64,000 nucleotides of DNA, from the NCBI GenBank assembly GCA_004173475.1, contig SEBU01000001.1, forward strand, positions 558,001 through 622,000, written 5' to 3'. Positions 22,201 through 32,167 of the stretch are shown piece by piece. A model generated the notes under the pieces. That model did not search any database, was not told the origin of the DNA, and saw nothing but the letters and a program-made list of their open reading frames with translations. The stretch is from Gammaproteobacteria bacterium. GTDB taxonomy: Bacteria > Pseudomonadota > Gammaproteobacteria > Pseudomonadales > Cellvibrionaceae. The position numbers and the translations under genes are program-made. Numbering within the stretch: position 1 is the first letter of the stretch; each line of letters opens with the position of its first letter.

Positions 22201-23208
22201 GTTTACAAATGAGCCAGCGCGCATGAGTTCGCGCCCTGCTTTGTCATAAATAATAATGCCGGCAGTGCCAGTGATTAATACGCTTTGGCCTATTAACTGT
22301 AACTCATCATGCATTAATTGATCGTTAGGGTGATTGCTTAACTGGCGCGCCAAACGAATTAAGCTGGGGCGCACCGAAATTCCTTTTAATTTCTCTGCAA
22401 CTTGGCCAACTTCGATATGAAAAAGTGTCGTTTGATTTTTTACAGCTGAAGCAAGGTTCTGACTCAATACTCGTTCGAAAGTTGACTGCTGTGCCGCAAA
22501 ACCGGAGATTCCTGCAGTGAGAGCAACGATAACTAAAAGTGCAGTTCCTACAAATGCGATTTTATCGCCATCGGTAAAATATTGGCGCGAGCGATACCAA
22601 TCGGCCCCATGCCAGGTTGCCCATAGACCTATGGCAACGATGATGACACCAATTGCTGTTGGCGCGGCCATACGTGTTGCTTTGAATCCGTAAAGTAAAT
22701 CTAATTGCAACAAATAGCCTACGAAGCCGGTAAGCCCGATAAACAAGACAAAAAACGTTGCGAGTTGAACGATAAACCCTTTCGTTCGGCTTCTTACTAC
22801 CTGCGAGAACACTAAAATCGCACCAGCTGTTAAAAAGCTGATACCAGAATTTAACGCCATGCGTCCAGGGTGAGGATTTCCGTCTTTAAGCCAACGGTGA
22901 AATTCGGGCCGATCTATTTGCAAATCTATAGCGAACAGGTTTTCGATAATTGATACGAATGCTATTCCTACAACCAACCAGCCAATTCCAGTACGCAAGG
23001 CTACGGCTTGCCTGGCATTCGTTAATGACAAAAGAAGGGCTGAGCCTAACAGGGTAAAACATAGCGCGGTGTTGGAAACGACCGCCACAAAATCAGGCTT
23101 TACTTGTATTAAAACCGGGTTATGAATGTACCAACCATAGATAACAACCAGTCCAAGACCCAAGGCTAATATGCCAGCCCCAGCTTGAATGGATATAATT
23201 TTTTTCAT
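19258..23208 (-). CDS. Hybrid sensor histidine kinase: multi-TM, extracytoplasmic sensor, PAS, HisKA-HATPase, two REC, HPt
   Basis: [59 protein letters not shown]...[29 protein letters not shown]. ORF-track start at 23283 probably too long; [16 protein letters not shown] at 23208 fits better. Confidence 0.92.
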   Translation of the reverse strand: [1316 protein letters not shown]

Positions 23209-23393
23209 TGATACCTGACACGCACAGAATCCATTGCAAGAATGGAAGATGGAACCCGGATACGCAGGTGGCCCGGCATCCAAATTGGTTGTAACTACTA
23301 ACCCAGAATAGACGAAATCACGGGCTTTGCCATTTAGACTAATTCACAATGAGGCGCGAAATTTGAAGCGGAAGAGATAAAAAAACTATAGAT

Positions 23394-23429
23394 AAAAGGA
23401 GGTTATGGGCTAGCCCATAACCTCCTTTT
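23394..23429. terminator. Perfect 36-nt palindrome, probable bidirectional terminator
   Basis: AAAAGGAGGTTATGGGCTAGCCCATAACCTCCTTTT is identical to its reverse complement. Confidence 0.85.
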
Positions 23430-23449
23430 GAAAGATGAAATAGATTTTT

Positions 23450-24034
23450 CTAACTTGTTTTACGGGCTGATCGAGTACGTAATACTAGCGTGGTTAACAG
23501 CCCCACGAATAACAGGAGAACAGAAGACGGCTCAGGCACCTCAGTACGGGTTACATCTACCGAAAATGTAACATTACTAAGATAGATATTTCCGCTGTAA
23601 ACCGATAAAAACTCACGTGCAGTACCGTTTAAATCCAAATTAAACTCGCACTCCCCTGTGTCATAGTTTTCCTTTTGACAATAGGTGTCATCTTTTAGCC
23701 AACCTACCCGCTGCGAGAGGACACCAGGGTTTATATCGTGATAATTAGCCCTGCCGTCAAAAATATAAGAATTTAATTGGATAGTTTCCAAGGTTTCGTA
23801 ATTTTCAAAATCATCCGTCTCATCAATCATCTTGCTAAAGTCATAACTCAGCTCAACAAAATTAATGGTGTCCGTGAGATGATTGTAACCTTGTTTGGTT
23901 AAATCAAATTCAAACGAACGCCAAGTTAGATCCAATGTTTTATTGACAGAAATAACGTCGCTAATTACAAACGCATGGGATTTAAGCGACAGTATTCCGA
24001 GAACACCCACAAACAGCGATCGCCAGGCAGCCAT
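23450..24034 (-). CDS. PEP-CTERM sorting domain protein
   Basis: N-terminal signal peptide; C-terminus VPEPSSVLLLFVGLLTTLVLRTRSARKTS. Confidence 0.88.
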   Translation of the reverse strand: MAAWRSLFVGVLGILSLKSHAFVISDVISVNKTLDLTWRSFEFDLTKQGYNHLTDTINFVELSYDFSKMIDETDDFENYETLETIQLNSYIFDGRANYHDINPGVLSQRVGWLKDDTYCQKENYDTGECEFNLDLNGTAREFLSVYSGNIYLSNVTFSVDVTRTEVPEPSSVLLLFVGLLTTLVLRTRSARKTS

Positions 24035-24273
24035 AGATACCTCCAGATATGCATATTAAAAATTCGATTTTGTATGAATATTTTCTCACAGAATCGTGCC
24101 GATAATAACGAGCGAAAAATTAGAATTTCTGACGGAGAATTACATAAGCAACATTGACATACTGTGTTGCATTGCACAGTGTAAAATGTGTAAAAAATTC
24201 TTTGTAAATTTAAAATGATTTAGGCGGCAGGGGAATTTTTTGCGAGTGATAACGGGGGGTGAAATAAAAAGCA

Positions 24274-24324
24274 TCAGGGCTTATTAATAGCTAGGGGCTG
24301 AAGTTAGCTATCAATAAGCCCTGA
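24274..24324. terminator. Long inverted repeat (20-bp stem, one mismatch) downstream of the CsbD-like gene
   Basis: tcagggcttattaatagcta-ggggctgaagt-tagctatcaataagccctga followed by TTTTTT. Confidence 0.75.
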
Positions 24325-24332
24325 ATTTTTTG

Positions 24333-24352
24333 CAGGCTAGTTACCTAGCCTG
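24333..24352 (-). terminator. Second hairpin with U-rich tail on the minus strand
   Basis: caggctag-ttac-ctagcctg; minus strand continues CAAAAAATTC. Confidence 0.5.
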
Positions 24353-24369
24353 ACGGGGCTCCACAATAA

Positions 24370-24534
24370 TTAACGGTTTTCTTTTGCGTTGCCGATACCT
24401 TTTTGAACTGTGCCCTCAACGCGTTTCGCCGCGCCTTTTGCTTGTTGTTTTTCACTGCCTACGGCTTCACCAACTTTTTGTTGAACTTTACCAGCAGCTT
24501 GCTTTATTGAGCCTTTTACTTGGTCTTTATTCAT
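24370..24534 (-). CDS. CsbD family stress-response protein (54 aa; not in ORF track)
   Basis: Hand translation MNKDQVKGSIKQAAGKVQQKVGEAVGSEKQQAKGAAKRVEGTVQKGIGNAKENR*, the typical CsbD/YjbJ pattern. Confidence 0.9.
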   Translation of the reverse strand: MNKDQVKGSIKQAAGKVQQKVGEAVGSEKQQAKGAAKRVEGTVQKGIGNAKENR

Positions 24535-24850
24535 GATGGTCACCTTTGCTAAGTGGTTAATGTTATGAAATGATTACCACTGAAGGTTAGTCATTACGCT
24601 ATATAAAGCTAAACTTTTATATCAGCGTTTCGATCCAGCTCTTCCGTGCAATAACACATTTCATAGTGACACTATCTCACCTAACATTGTTGAAGTGTGT
24701 TCGTTAGCTAACGCTAGCGAAACATAATTAGTTGCGGCCATTCAACGAATTGTTAACGAAAAATCCAAGTATAAAATCTTGAAATTATAACTGTAAGTGG
24801 CAACGAATCAGGCACCTCAAATAAACTTATAACCGTGAATTGGACTGTAT

Positions 24851-25423
24851 ATGGAAAAGCGCTTTATTACTGCAAATGAGCTTCTGCTAGATTCTTTTAA
24901 ATTAGGTGAGCAAATTTTCCAGCGCGGTTTTCGCCCACATTTTATTGTCGGTGTATGGCGAGGTGGTTCACCGGTAGGAATTGCGGTGCAGGAATATTTG
25001 GAGTTCGTGGGCGTCCCCACTGATCACATTGCCATTCGAACATCTTCCTACTACGGCATTGATCAGCAAAGTAAAGATATTCGTGTGCATGGATTGGATT
25101 ACATTGTTAACAATGTAGAAGCAGATCAGGAATTGTTGATTGTGGATGACGTTTTCGATTCTGGCCGATCAATACAAGCCATCATTAATGAAATAAAACG
25201 TAAATCGCGTCGTAATACACCTAATACGATAAAGGTGGCCTGCCCTTGGTACAAACCGAGTCGCAACGTTACCGATATGGAACCAGATTTTTATATTCAC
25301 GCTACCGATAGCTGGCTGGTTTTCCCCCATGAATTGCGCGGCTTAACGCCTGAAGAAATTCTGGCAGGGAAAGGTGAGGAAATTGCAAAAACCATTGCTC
25401 AAGCCACGCAACAACAAAAATAA
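24851..25423 (+). CDS. Phosphoribosyltransferase family protein (HPRT-like)
   Basis: FIVGVWRGGSPVGIAVQEYL; LLIVDDVFDSGRSIQAIINEIK (PRPP-binding motif). Confidence 0.9.
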   Translation: MEKRFITANELLLDSFKLGEQIFQRGFRPHFIVGVWRGGSPVGIAVQEYLEFVGVPTDHIAIRTSSYYGIDQQSKDIRVHGLDYIVNNVEADQELLIVDDVFDSGRSIQAIINEIKRKSRRNTPNTIKVACPWYKPSRNVTDMEPDFYIHATDSWLVFPHELRGLTPEEILAGKGEEIAKTIAQATQQQK

Positions 25424-25478
25424 TGCATTCGGTCTGGATAATTCAAAATTACCAGACCGGAAATAAACACGTTTATAT

Positions 25479-25937
25479 TTAATCCGTAGTTGTCAAAGGA
25501 TCGTTTTCTACTTTCCATGGATCGTAGGTACCAAAATTCCACACGTGACCTTCTGGATCCACGCAGGAATAACCGCGCCCGCCATATGCCTCATCTCTCA
25601 GTTCAATAACTATTCGAGCGCCTGCCGCCACCGCTTTTCGATGATGTTCGTCAATATCCTTAACAACGGTATAAACACTTTGCGAACCTACTCCACCACT
25701 TTCAAACGTTGACTGGACCAATTCATGGAATTCATTATTAGTCGCAGCGCCCAACATAATCATGCCATTGTTGTAGACCAACTGCGCATGGGCTACGGCT
25801 CCTGTTTCGTCGGGAATAATTAGTTGCGCTTCAAAGCCAAAGGCCTCGCATAACCATTCAATTGCTGCCTGACCGTTTTGATAACGTAGGGTTGGAATAA
25901 CACAGGAACTTGACTCGATCTGATTCATTGGATGCAC
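25479..25937 (-). CDS. VOC/glyoxalase superfamily protein
   Basis: VIPTLRYQNGQAAIEWLCEAFGFEAQLIIPDETGAVAHAQLVYNNGMIMLG; YSCVDPEGHVWNFGTYDPW. Confidence 0.88.
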   Translation of the reverse strand: MHPMNQIESSSCVIPTLRYQNGQAAIEWLCEAFGFEAQLIIPDETGAVAHAQLVYNNGMIMLGAATNNEFHELVQSTFESGGVGSQSVYTVVKDIDEHHRKAVAAGARIVIELRDEAYGGRGYSCVDPEGHVWNFGTYDPWKVENDPLTTTD

Positions 25938-26060
25938 CTCAATTCATAAAAATTGTGAATAAGATGCGGGAAATAGAAATACACATCTGTACGCTATAAG
26001 ACAAAAATTAGTGCGTCATAAAAATTTCAAACAACTTCCTTGTTGTTATCCAATCGAAAA

Positions 26061-28078
26061 TTATTTCTTCCTGAATACCGCTACTGCACCGCCGGATGGG
26101 GCCAGCACTAATGTGAGCGTATCTTTATTTACGGCAGTCAACTGTGTTTTGTCCAAAGTCGAAATCGTTTTTCCGTCTTGCCAAACCTGCGCCTGATAAT
26201 TTCCTTTACCCAAAAGTTAAGAGGTATTGAAAGCGTGCGCCCTGCTTCGTTGGTCATTGCGCCTATGTACCAATCTTTTCCTTTGCGCCGCGCGGACACT
26301 ATGAACTGGCCAATATCGCCTTGCAGAATGCGAGTCTCATCCCACGTGGTGGGTACGTCTTTTATAAATTCCAAACCAGCTTCCCAGTCGCTCTGAGGCT
26401 TCGGCCAAGCGCCTTCGGTTTTTGAATAGGTGATTGGCGAATCCGCAAGCATTTGTAAGGGGCTGTCATAAACCACATACATTGCAACGGCCTGGCCACG
26501 CGTAGTTTGAACATAGGGCAAAGTATTGCGACGGAGCTTTGGGAATTCTTCTGGCGATGCGTGACGGAACCCACCCGGCGTGTAATCGATAGGGCCGAGA
26601 ATCATGCGTGTGAAAGGTATGGTCACGTTGTGCGTTGCAGTCGCACGCAAACTCCATTTGTTGTACTCGGCACCCAACAGGCCTTCCTGTGTCAGAAAAT
26701 GCGGATAAGTTCTTACCAAACCATTTGGCGCAAAAGCGCCGTGCAAATCCACCATGATGTGATGTTTTGCAGTCAGGCTCAGGAGCTTGTGGTAATAACC
26801 CACGATTTCCTGATCAGAGCGATCCATAAAATCCACTTTAATACCTTTGATGCCCCATTTCTCGAACGCGGCCAAGGCATCTGCCATCTGCCAATCCAGC
26901 TGTTTCCACTGCAGCCATACCCACACGCCCACGTTTTTACGCTTGGCGTAACTGATAATGGCGGGCATATCCATCGCAGGGACAGGCTTTAACAAATCAG
27001 AACCGGGTTTGGCCATCTCCGATGAACCGGTATACCAACCCTCGTCAATCAAAATATATTCCAGGCCCAGAGTCGCGGCGAAATCAATATAGGCTTTGTA
27101 GGTATCGGTATTCTTACCCGGTTTGCTGGCAGTTGCGCCTTTGCTGAAGACGACCTGATTATCGTTCCACCAATCCCACGCCGTTTTGCCTGGCTTAATC
27201 CAACTGGTATCTGCAATTTGGGTTGGCTCACCCAAGTTGACGACTAACGATGACTCCGTCAGCTTGCCAGGCGTATCACCCACCATAATCACGCGCCACG
27301 AGGTGTTGAAACCACCAGCAGGCATGTTCACCCTGGCAGAAGCATAATTGGACCCGTCAGGGAGATTGTCAGCACTGTAAGTGAGGCGGATTTCCACCCC
27401 ATTGGCGCCATCATTTGCGCCCGTAAAATAAGCGCCTGGATAATCGCGCAAATTTGATTCTGCGAGCGCAAAAGTCGTTTGGCCAACACCGGTTTTACAA
27501 ACCAATGGATTGTCGTAGAGGTTATGCGATCGAATAGCCGACGACTTAATCGGGTCGAACTCGCCTTCGTGGCCGTACACCATTTTGCCCTGATTGAAAC
27601 CAAAACAATCGTAATTACCAACGAAAAGAAAGCGCGTCATTTCGTTTTGAATTGTGAATTTTTCGAGCCCTGCCTGATTAGGTAATTGATAACGAATGGC
27701 CAGGCCATCATCGTAAGCACGCACCACCAGATTGAGTTTGCGTTCGTCTTTCGCCGCAAATTTCAGGGTATAAGTGTTGTAATGATCAGGAACATTTTTT
27801 GTTCTACCGAGCAGAGTAAAACTTGTATTTACGGCGGATTCTTCCTTACTGAGAAATTGCATTTCCGCATTTCCAAGGGGTTTATTGTTGACGATTAAAC
27901 CCAACGCAGACTCGCTAATAACGGGTTTACCATCAAAGCTCAGGCTGTAGCTTAAACCCTGCTCACCGTTATTTAACGCTACTTGCAAACGCGAATTAGG
28001 AGATTTGAGGTTATAAGTCTCAGCGTGTAGCGTGGCGGACATTAATAGACAAGCCGATAACCAATGGTGTTTTTTCAT
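26061..28078 (-). pseudogene. Glycoside hydrolase family 97 (alpha-glucosidase/alpha-galactosidase type); 3' end apparently frameshifted
   Basis: MKKHHWLSACLLMSATLHAETYNLKSPNSRLQVAL...VGVWVWLQWKQLDWQMADALAAFEKWGIKGIKVDFMDRSDQEIV; ORF-track frame ends at 26138, but family-like C-terminus LGKGNYQAQVWQDGKTISTLDKTQLTAVNKDTLTLVLAPSGGAVAVFRKK* continues in another frame to 26061. May be a functional gene with a sequencing error. Confidence 0.8.
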
Positions 28079-28218
28079 TATTTTCCCCTGCAAAAACTCG
28101 ATGCACCTGATGCAGACAATTACACCTGTATAGGGCAACCGTTCGTAATTACCTAACGAATTTTATGATAAGCATTACATATTGAGCGAGCCAAACACAT
28201 CCGCTAAATCTATCTGAG

Positions 28219-29235
28219 TTATTTTCCTTGCAAATGTTTGATCAAACGGGCTTTTAAAGCTGGCGGGAGATTCTTAATGGTGAGGCTATCGCTAGCGGGA
28301 TCGTAATGAATGTTATTACCCAGACACTCAGCGTCAAAACTCATGCTGAGTGAATCGTTGCGGCCACTGATACGAGCGTAACTGCGCACTTGTGCCGTGT
28401 CGGGAATAAACTCGGCTTTGATTTGATCTTGGGTTGAAGCGACATAACGCGAGAAATGATCAGGTTCGTAGGTTTTCAATTCGTCTGATAATGAATTGGA
28501 GAGATCATGAATTACGACACTTTTGCCCGCTTTGTGTTGTTCAAGACAATAATCCACAACTTTATTGCGCGTCATTTTCGCGGTAGTTTCGTCAAGCGAT
28601 TCAGTAAAGTTATCAACGATTTTTAAAAATTCCACCGTATCATTTTTAACATCGTGTTTATCGCTAAAGCCGAGAAACTCAGTGAAGGCATCCGATAATT
28701 CTTTTTCACCGCGCTCGCGCAGCAGTGCAAGGTAAGTAACGGAATCACCAGCTTCCCAATCATTCAAACTGATTTTAGCCGCAAGCGTGAATTGCGACGA
28801 ATTTAAAAAGTAGCTATCGCTGATCGCTAATTCAGCATCTAGATAAACACTGTGCGTGTGCTCAACAACGAACACGTATAAAGTTTCACCCGCTTCAATT
28901 TTTTCAATGAGGAAAAACACGTAACCATCAAACGCGTTTTCAGTTTTCTCAATTGCGTAAGACAAATGCTTCATAGCTTTATGCGTAAAGCTTTCGAAGC
29001 CCACTCGCTCCTCGCGAAATTCTTTCAACCAGGATGAAAAAGGAAACTCGACCGTTTCCGCAGAAAAACGGCCGTAAAATTTTCCACCTTTGCGAATAAA
29101 ATTAACTTTTAGTTCGTAAGCTAGTTCTTCAAGTTTACCGTTGACGCCAAATACGTCTGGCCGTAACTGTAAGCTAGCGGAAGCATTCGGCTGCATGCGT
29201 TGAATGCGATGGGCGATAATGTGGGAAAAGGCCAT
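28219..29235 (-). CDS. yejK: Nucleoid-associated protein YejK/NdpA
   Basis: 337-aa class ORF; HIIAHRIQRMQPNASASLQLR; family-like KLEELAYELKVNFIRKGGKFYGRFS. Confidence 0.85.
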   Translation of the reverse strand: MAFSHIIAHRIQRMQPNASASLQLRPDVFGVNGKLEELAYELKVNFIRKGGKFYGRFSAETVEFPFSSWLKEFREERVGFESFTHKAMKHLSYAIEKTENAFDGYVFFLIEKIEAGETLYVFVVEHTHSVYLDAELAISDSYFLNSSQFTLAAKISLNDWEAGDSVTYLALLRERGEKELSDAFTEFLGFSDKHDVKNDTVEFLKIVDNFTESLDETTAKMTRNKVVDYCLEQHKAGKSVVIHDLSNSLSDELKTYEPDHFSRYVASTQDQIKAEFIPDTAQVRSYARISGRNDSLSMSFDAECLGNNIHYDPASDSLTIKNLPPALKARLIKHLQGK

Positions 29236-29320
29236 AGAAAAATTCTAGAAGGTCAAAAACGGTGGAGGTTTGATATATTGTAAGATGTGAACTAAACCCG
29301 AAGTTTAACACGCAGATTCG

Positions 29321-29728
29321 ATGGCAGGTATAACGATGACAGAAACTAAAATGGAAACAAAACTATCTCTTCAAGACAATATTCAGCGCTTAAGGCCAAC
29401 GCCACGCTGGTCAGACGCAACTATTTTTAACGGCATAGCGCATTTCGTTGAAGTGCCGGCAGACACTGAACAAGATATGACCAGTCAAATTGTACAAATT
29501 TTTAAACAGGCCGAAGCAACCCTCGCAGAAATAGGTACCAATAAATCGCATTTACTTTCAGCCACGGTCTATCTAACCCACGTAGGCAACGTTGCGATTT
29601 TTAATCAACTGTGGGAAGCCTGGCTACCTAAAAATTGCGCACCATCCCGCGCATGCATAAAAGTAGAATTACTCGACCCAAAAATGTTAATTGAAATTGC
29701 GTTTGTTGCTGCGATTGAAAATATTTAA
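29321..29728 (+). CDS. RidA family protein
   Basis: PRWSDATIFNGIAHFVEVPADTEQDMTSQIVQIFKQAEATLAEIGTNKSHLLSATVYLTHVGNVAIFNQLWEAWLPKNCAPSRACIKVELLDPKMLIEI. Confidence 0.9.
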   Translation: MAGITMTETKMETKLSLQDNIQRLRPTPRWSDATIFNGIAHFVEVPADTEQDMTSQIVQIFKQAEATLAEIGTNKSHLLSATVYLTHVGNVAIFNQLWEAWLPKNCAPSRACIKVELLDPKMLIEIAFVAAIENI

Positions 29729-29733
29729 TTTTA

Positions 29734-30675
29734 TTAATTTTCGACATAAGATTTTTGCCGGCGCATTAAGGTAGATTTTCCGAATAATGAGTCAATTAAA
29801 TCTACTGCGATTTCCGCAGTTTTATTGCGTACATCCAGCGCAGGGTTTAATTCCATTACATCGAGCGATGCCATTAATCCTGTGTCGGCAATCATTTCCA
29901 TGCATAACTGTGCTTCGCGATAAGTGGGACCGCCGTAAATGGTTGTGCCTACGCCAGGTGCAATATTGGGATCTAAAAAATCTACATCAAAACTCACGTG
30001 AAGATGTGTATTTTGGTCGAGACCTGCCAGCGCTAACTCCATGGTATGGCGCATTCCCATCTCATCAATAAAGCGCATATCAAACACATCGAGATCTTGA
30101 TCGTGCACAAACTTTTTTTCGCCAGCATCAACACTGCGGATTCCAATCTGACGAATCCACTTTGGGCTGATGGCAGGTACATGACCGCCAATTTCTACTA
30201 ATTCTTTTGGACCAAAACCACAAAGACAAGCAACCGGCATTCCATGAATATTTCCACTAGGTGTTAACTCGCTGGTGTTAAAATCTGCATGCGCATCTAG
30301 CCAGATTATTCGAAGTTTTTTGTTCACATCGCGACAGTGACGTGCAACTGCGCTGATTGAACCTATGCCAAGACAGTGATCGCCGCCCAATAAAATAGGT
30401 AGGCGCTGTTCCTTTAATTCCGCATAAACCGCTTCATGGACCGTGCGATTCCATTCAACGACTTCCTGTAAATGCCTAAAGCCATTAATCGGAGACAGGC
30501 CGGGATTAAACGGACCATTTAAATTTCCGCGATCAAGCACATCGACATCTTGGCCCTTAAGTGCTCCTACCAGATTCGCAATACGTATGGCCTCAGGACC
30601 CATACTCGCACCGCGAGTACCTGCGCCAATATCAGTTGGTGCGCCAATTAGGGATACAGCTCTCAGCTCTGTCAT
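29734..30675 (-). CDS. rocF: Arginase
   Basis: VSLIGAPTDIGAGTRGASMGPEAIR; LGGDHCLGIGSISAV; WLDAHADFNT; SFDVDFLDPNIAPGVGT. Confidence 0.92.
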   Translation of the reverse strand: MTELRAVSLIGAPTDIGAGTRGASMGPEAIRIANLVGALKGQDVDVLDRGNLNGPFNPGLSPINGFRHLQEVVEWNRTVHEAVYAELKEQRLPILLGGDHCLGIGSISAVARHCRDVNKKLRIIWLDAHADFNTSELTPSGNIHGMPVACLCGFGPKELVEIGGHVPAISPKWIRQIGIRSVDAGEKKFVHDQDLDVFDMRFIDEMGMRHTMELALAGLDQNTHLHVSFDVDFLDPNIAPGVGTTIYGGPTYREAQLCMEMIADTGLMASLDVMELNPALDVRNKTAEIAVDLIDSLFGKSTLMRRQKSYVEN

Positions 30676-30949
30676 AACAATACCCTTTCACAATGAAATC
30701 GTTCGTGATTTGTTGAAGCTAAAGATTATTTATCAATTCAAACTTTTATCGCCAATACGTCATGCTACATATTCAATTAATTATTACCGTCTGCTTTCGC
30801 ACATTTGCTCGCGAGAAAATATCTCTCGATTACTAAGTGATTACAATCGTTAATTGAAAATAATGCGGGTGGCCCCATAATCCAAGTATTTCGCAACACA
30901 TGTTCCGCACATTGCTTCGCAGGTTCGTTACGCTTAGGGTCTATTCGCT

Positions 30950-31939
30950 ATGTTGAAAAATATTCCATTTTCTTTGCTTGAGTTGGCGTCGGTTCGCGAG
31001 GGCGGAACTATAAGCGAAACGCTGCAAAACTCTTTAGGTTATGCTCAGGCGGCCGAAAAACTAGGCTTCAACCGTTTCTGGTTAGCCGAGCACCATAATA
31101 TGGAGGGAATAGCGAGTTCCGCAACAGCCGTTTTAATTGGTCACATCGCCGGAGGGACTAAAACCCTTCGTGTCGGTTCTGGTGGAATTATGCTGCCAAA
31201 CCATCCACCGCTCGTGATTGCAGAGCAGTTTGGAACACTTGCAAGTTTGTATCCAAATCGAATTGATTTGGGATTAGGGCGAGCACCAGGCACAGATCCC
31301 ATTACCAGCCGTGCATTGCGGCGCGATAATCTTGCAGCAGATCAATTTCCTACCGAAGTGAATTTGTTACAACAATTGTTAGCCCCCAGCAAACCGGGAC
31401 AAAACTTAAGAGCAATTCCGGGTGCAGGAACACAGGTGCCCATTTGGCTTTTAGGTTCGAGTTTATTCAGCGCACAGTTGGCAGCGAAGCGCGGTTTACC
31501 TTATGCATTTGCAGGGCATTTTGCACCGCGATTAATGCGTGAAGCGGTACGTATTTATCAGACACATTTTGAGCCTTCAGAAAACTTACAAGCGCCGTAC
31601 GTGATGTTGGGCATGCCAATTATTATTGCTGAAACAGAAACTGAAGCGAGATTTTTATCCACCACAAGTCAGCAGCGCATTTTAGCCTTGCTGCGTGGAA
31701 ATCCACTTTGGCTCAAGCCACCAGTAGAGTCTATGGAGGGCATTTGGGATCTTGGAGAAGAACTTAACGTTAAGGACTTTTTAGGTCTATCAGCAATTGG
31801 TAATCCGCAGCAAGTTAAAAATAAGCTTGAAGCTTTGGTGACCGAGTTAAATATAAACGAATTTATATTTACAAACGACCTCTACGATCCACAACAGCGA
31901 ATTAAGTCACTTGAACTCTTAGCTGCGCTTAAGTCGTGA
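30950..31939 (+). CDS. LLM class flavin-dependent oxidoreductase (luciferase-like)
   Basis: [90 protein letters not shown]. Confidence 0.92.
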   Translation: MLKNIPFSLLELASVREGGTISETLQNSLGYAQAAEKLGFNRFWLAEHHNMEGIASSATAVLIGHIAGGTKTLRVGSGGIMLPNHPPLVIAEQFGTLASLYPNRIDLGLGRAPGTDPITSRALRRDNLAADQFPTEVNLLQQLLAPSKPGQNLRAIPGAGTQVPIWLLGSSLFSAQLAAKRGLPYAFAGHFAPRLMREAVRIYQTHFEPSENLQAPYVMLGMPIIIAETETEARFLSTTSQQRILALLRGNPLWLKPPVESMEGIWDLGEELNVKDFLGLSAIGNPQQVKNKLEALVTELNINEFIFTNDLYDPQQRIKSLELLAALKS

Positions 31940-32167
31940 CATTTCCTACCAATCGTAATTAACAAAATTATTAATATGACATAGAGCCACATGCGTATGT
32001 GCGCAACATTATACTTTAGTCTTATATCTTGTATTCAAGTGTGGCAATGACTTTCCTTTGCAGTAGACTGCAGCGATTTCGTTAAAAATTGCAGTCTAAC
32101 AATGTGGGGCCGGATCACTCGCAGGGTTAGTTTTATTAAATTGATCCATTCCGGAGGATTGTCCCCC

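Noticed and set aside
19258-23283. Full 1341-aa start of the hybrid kinase
   Set aside because: The first 25 codons (MDAGPPAYPGSIFHSC...) are unlikely; MKKIISIQ at 23208 begins a proper TM helix.
26138-26396. Plus-strand ORFs at 26011-26396 opposite the GH97 3' end
   Set aside because: They overlap the restored GH97 reading frame and have no recognisable features.
28078-28138. N-terminal extension of the GH97 ORF (MPYTGVIVCIRCIEFLQGKI)
   Set aside because: The downstream MKKHHWLSACLLMSATLHAE is a clean signal peptide and the likelier start.
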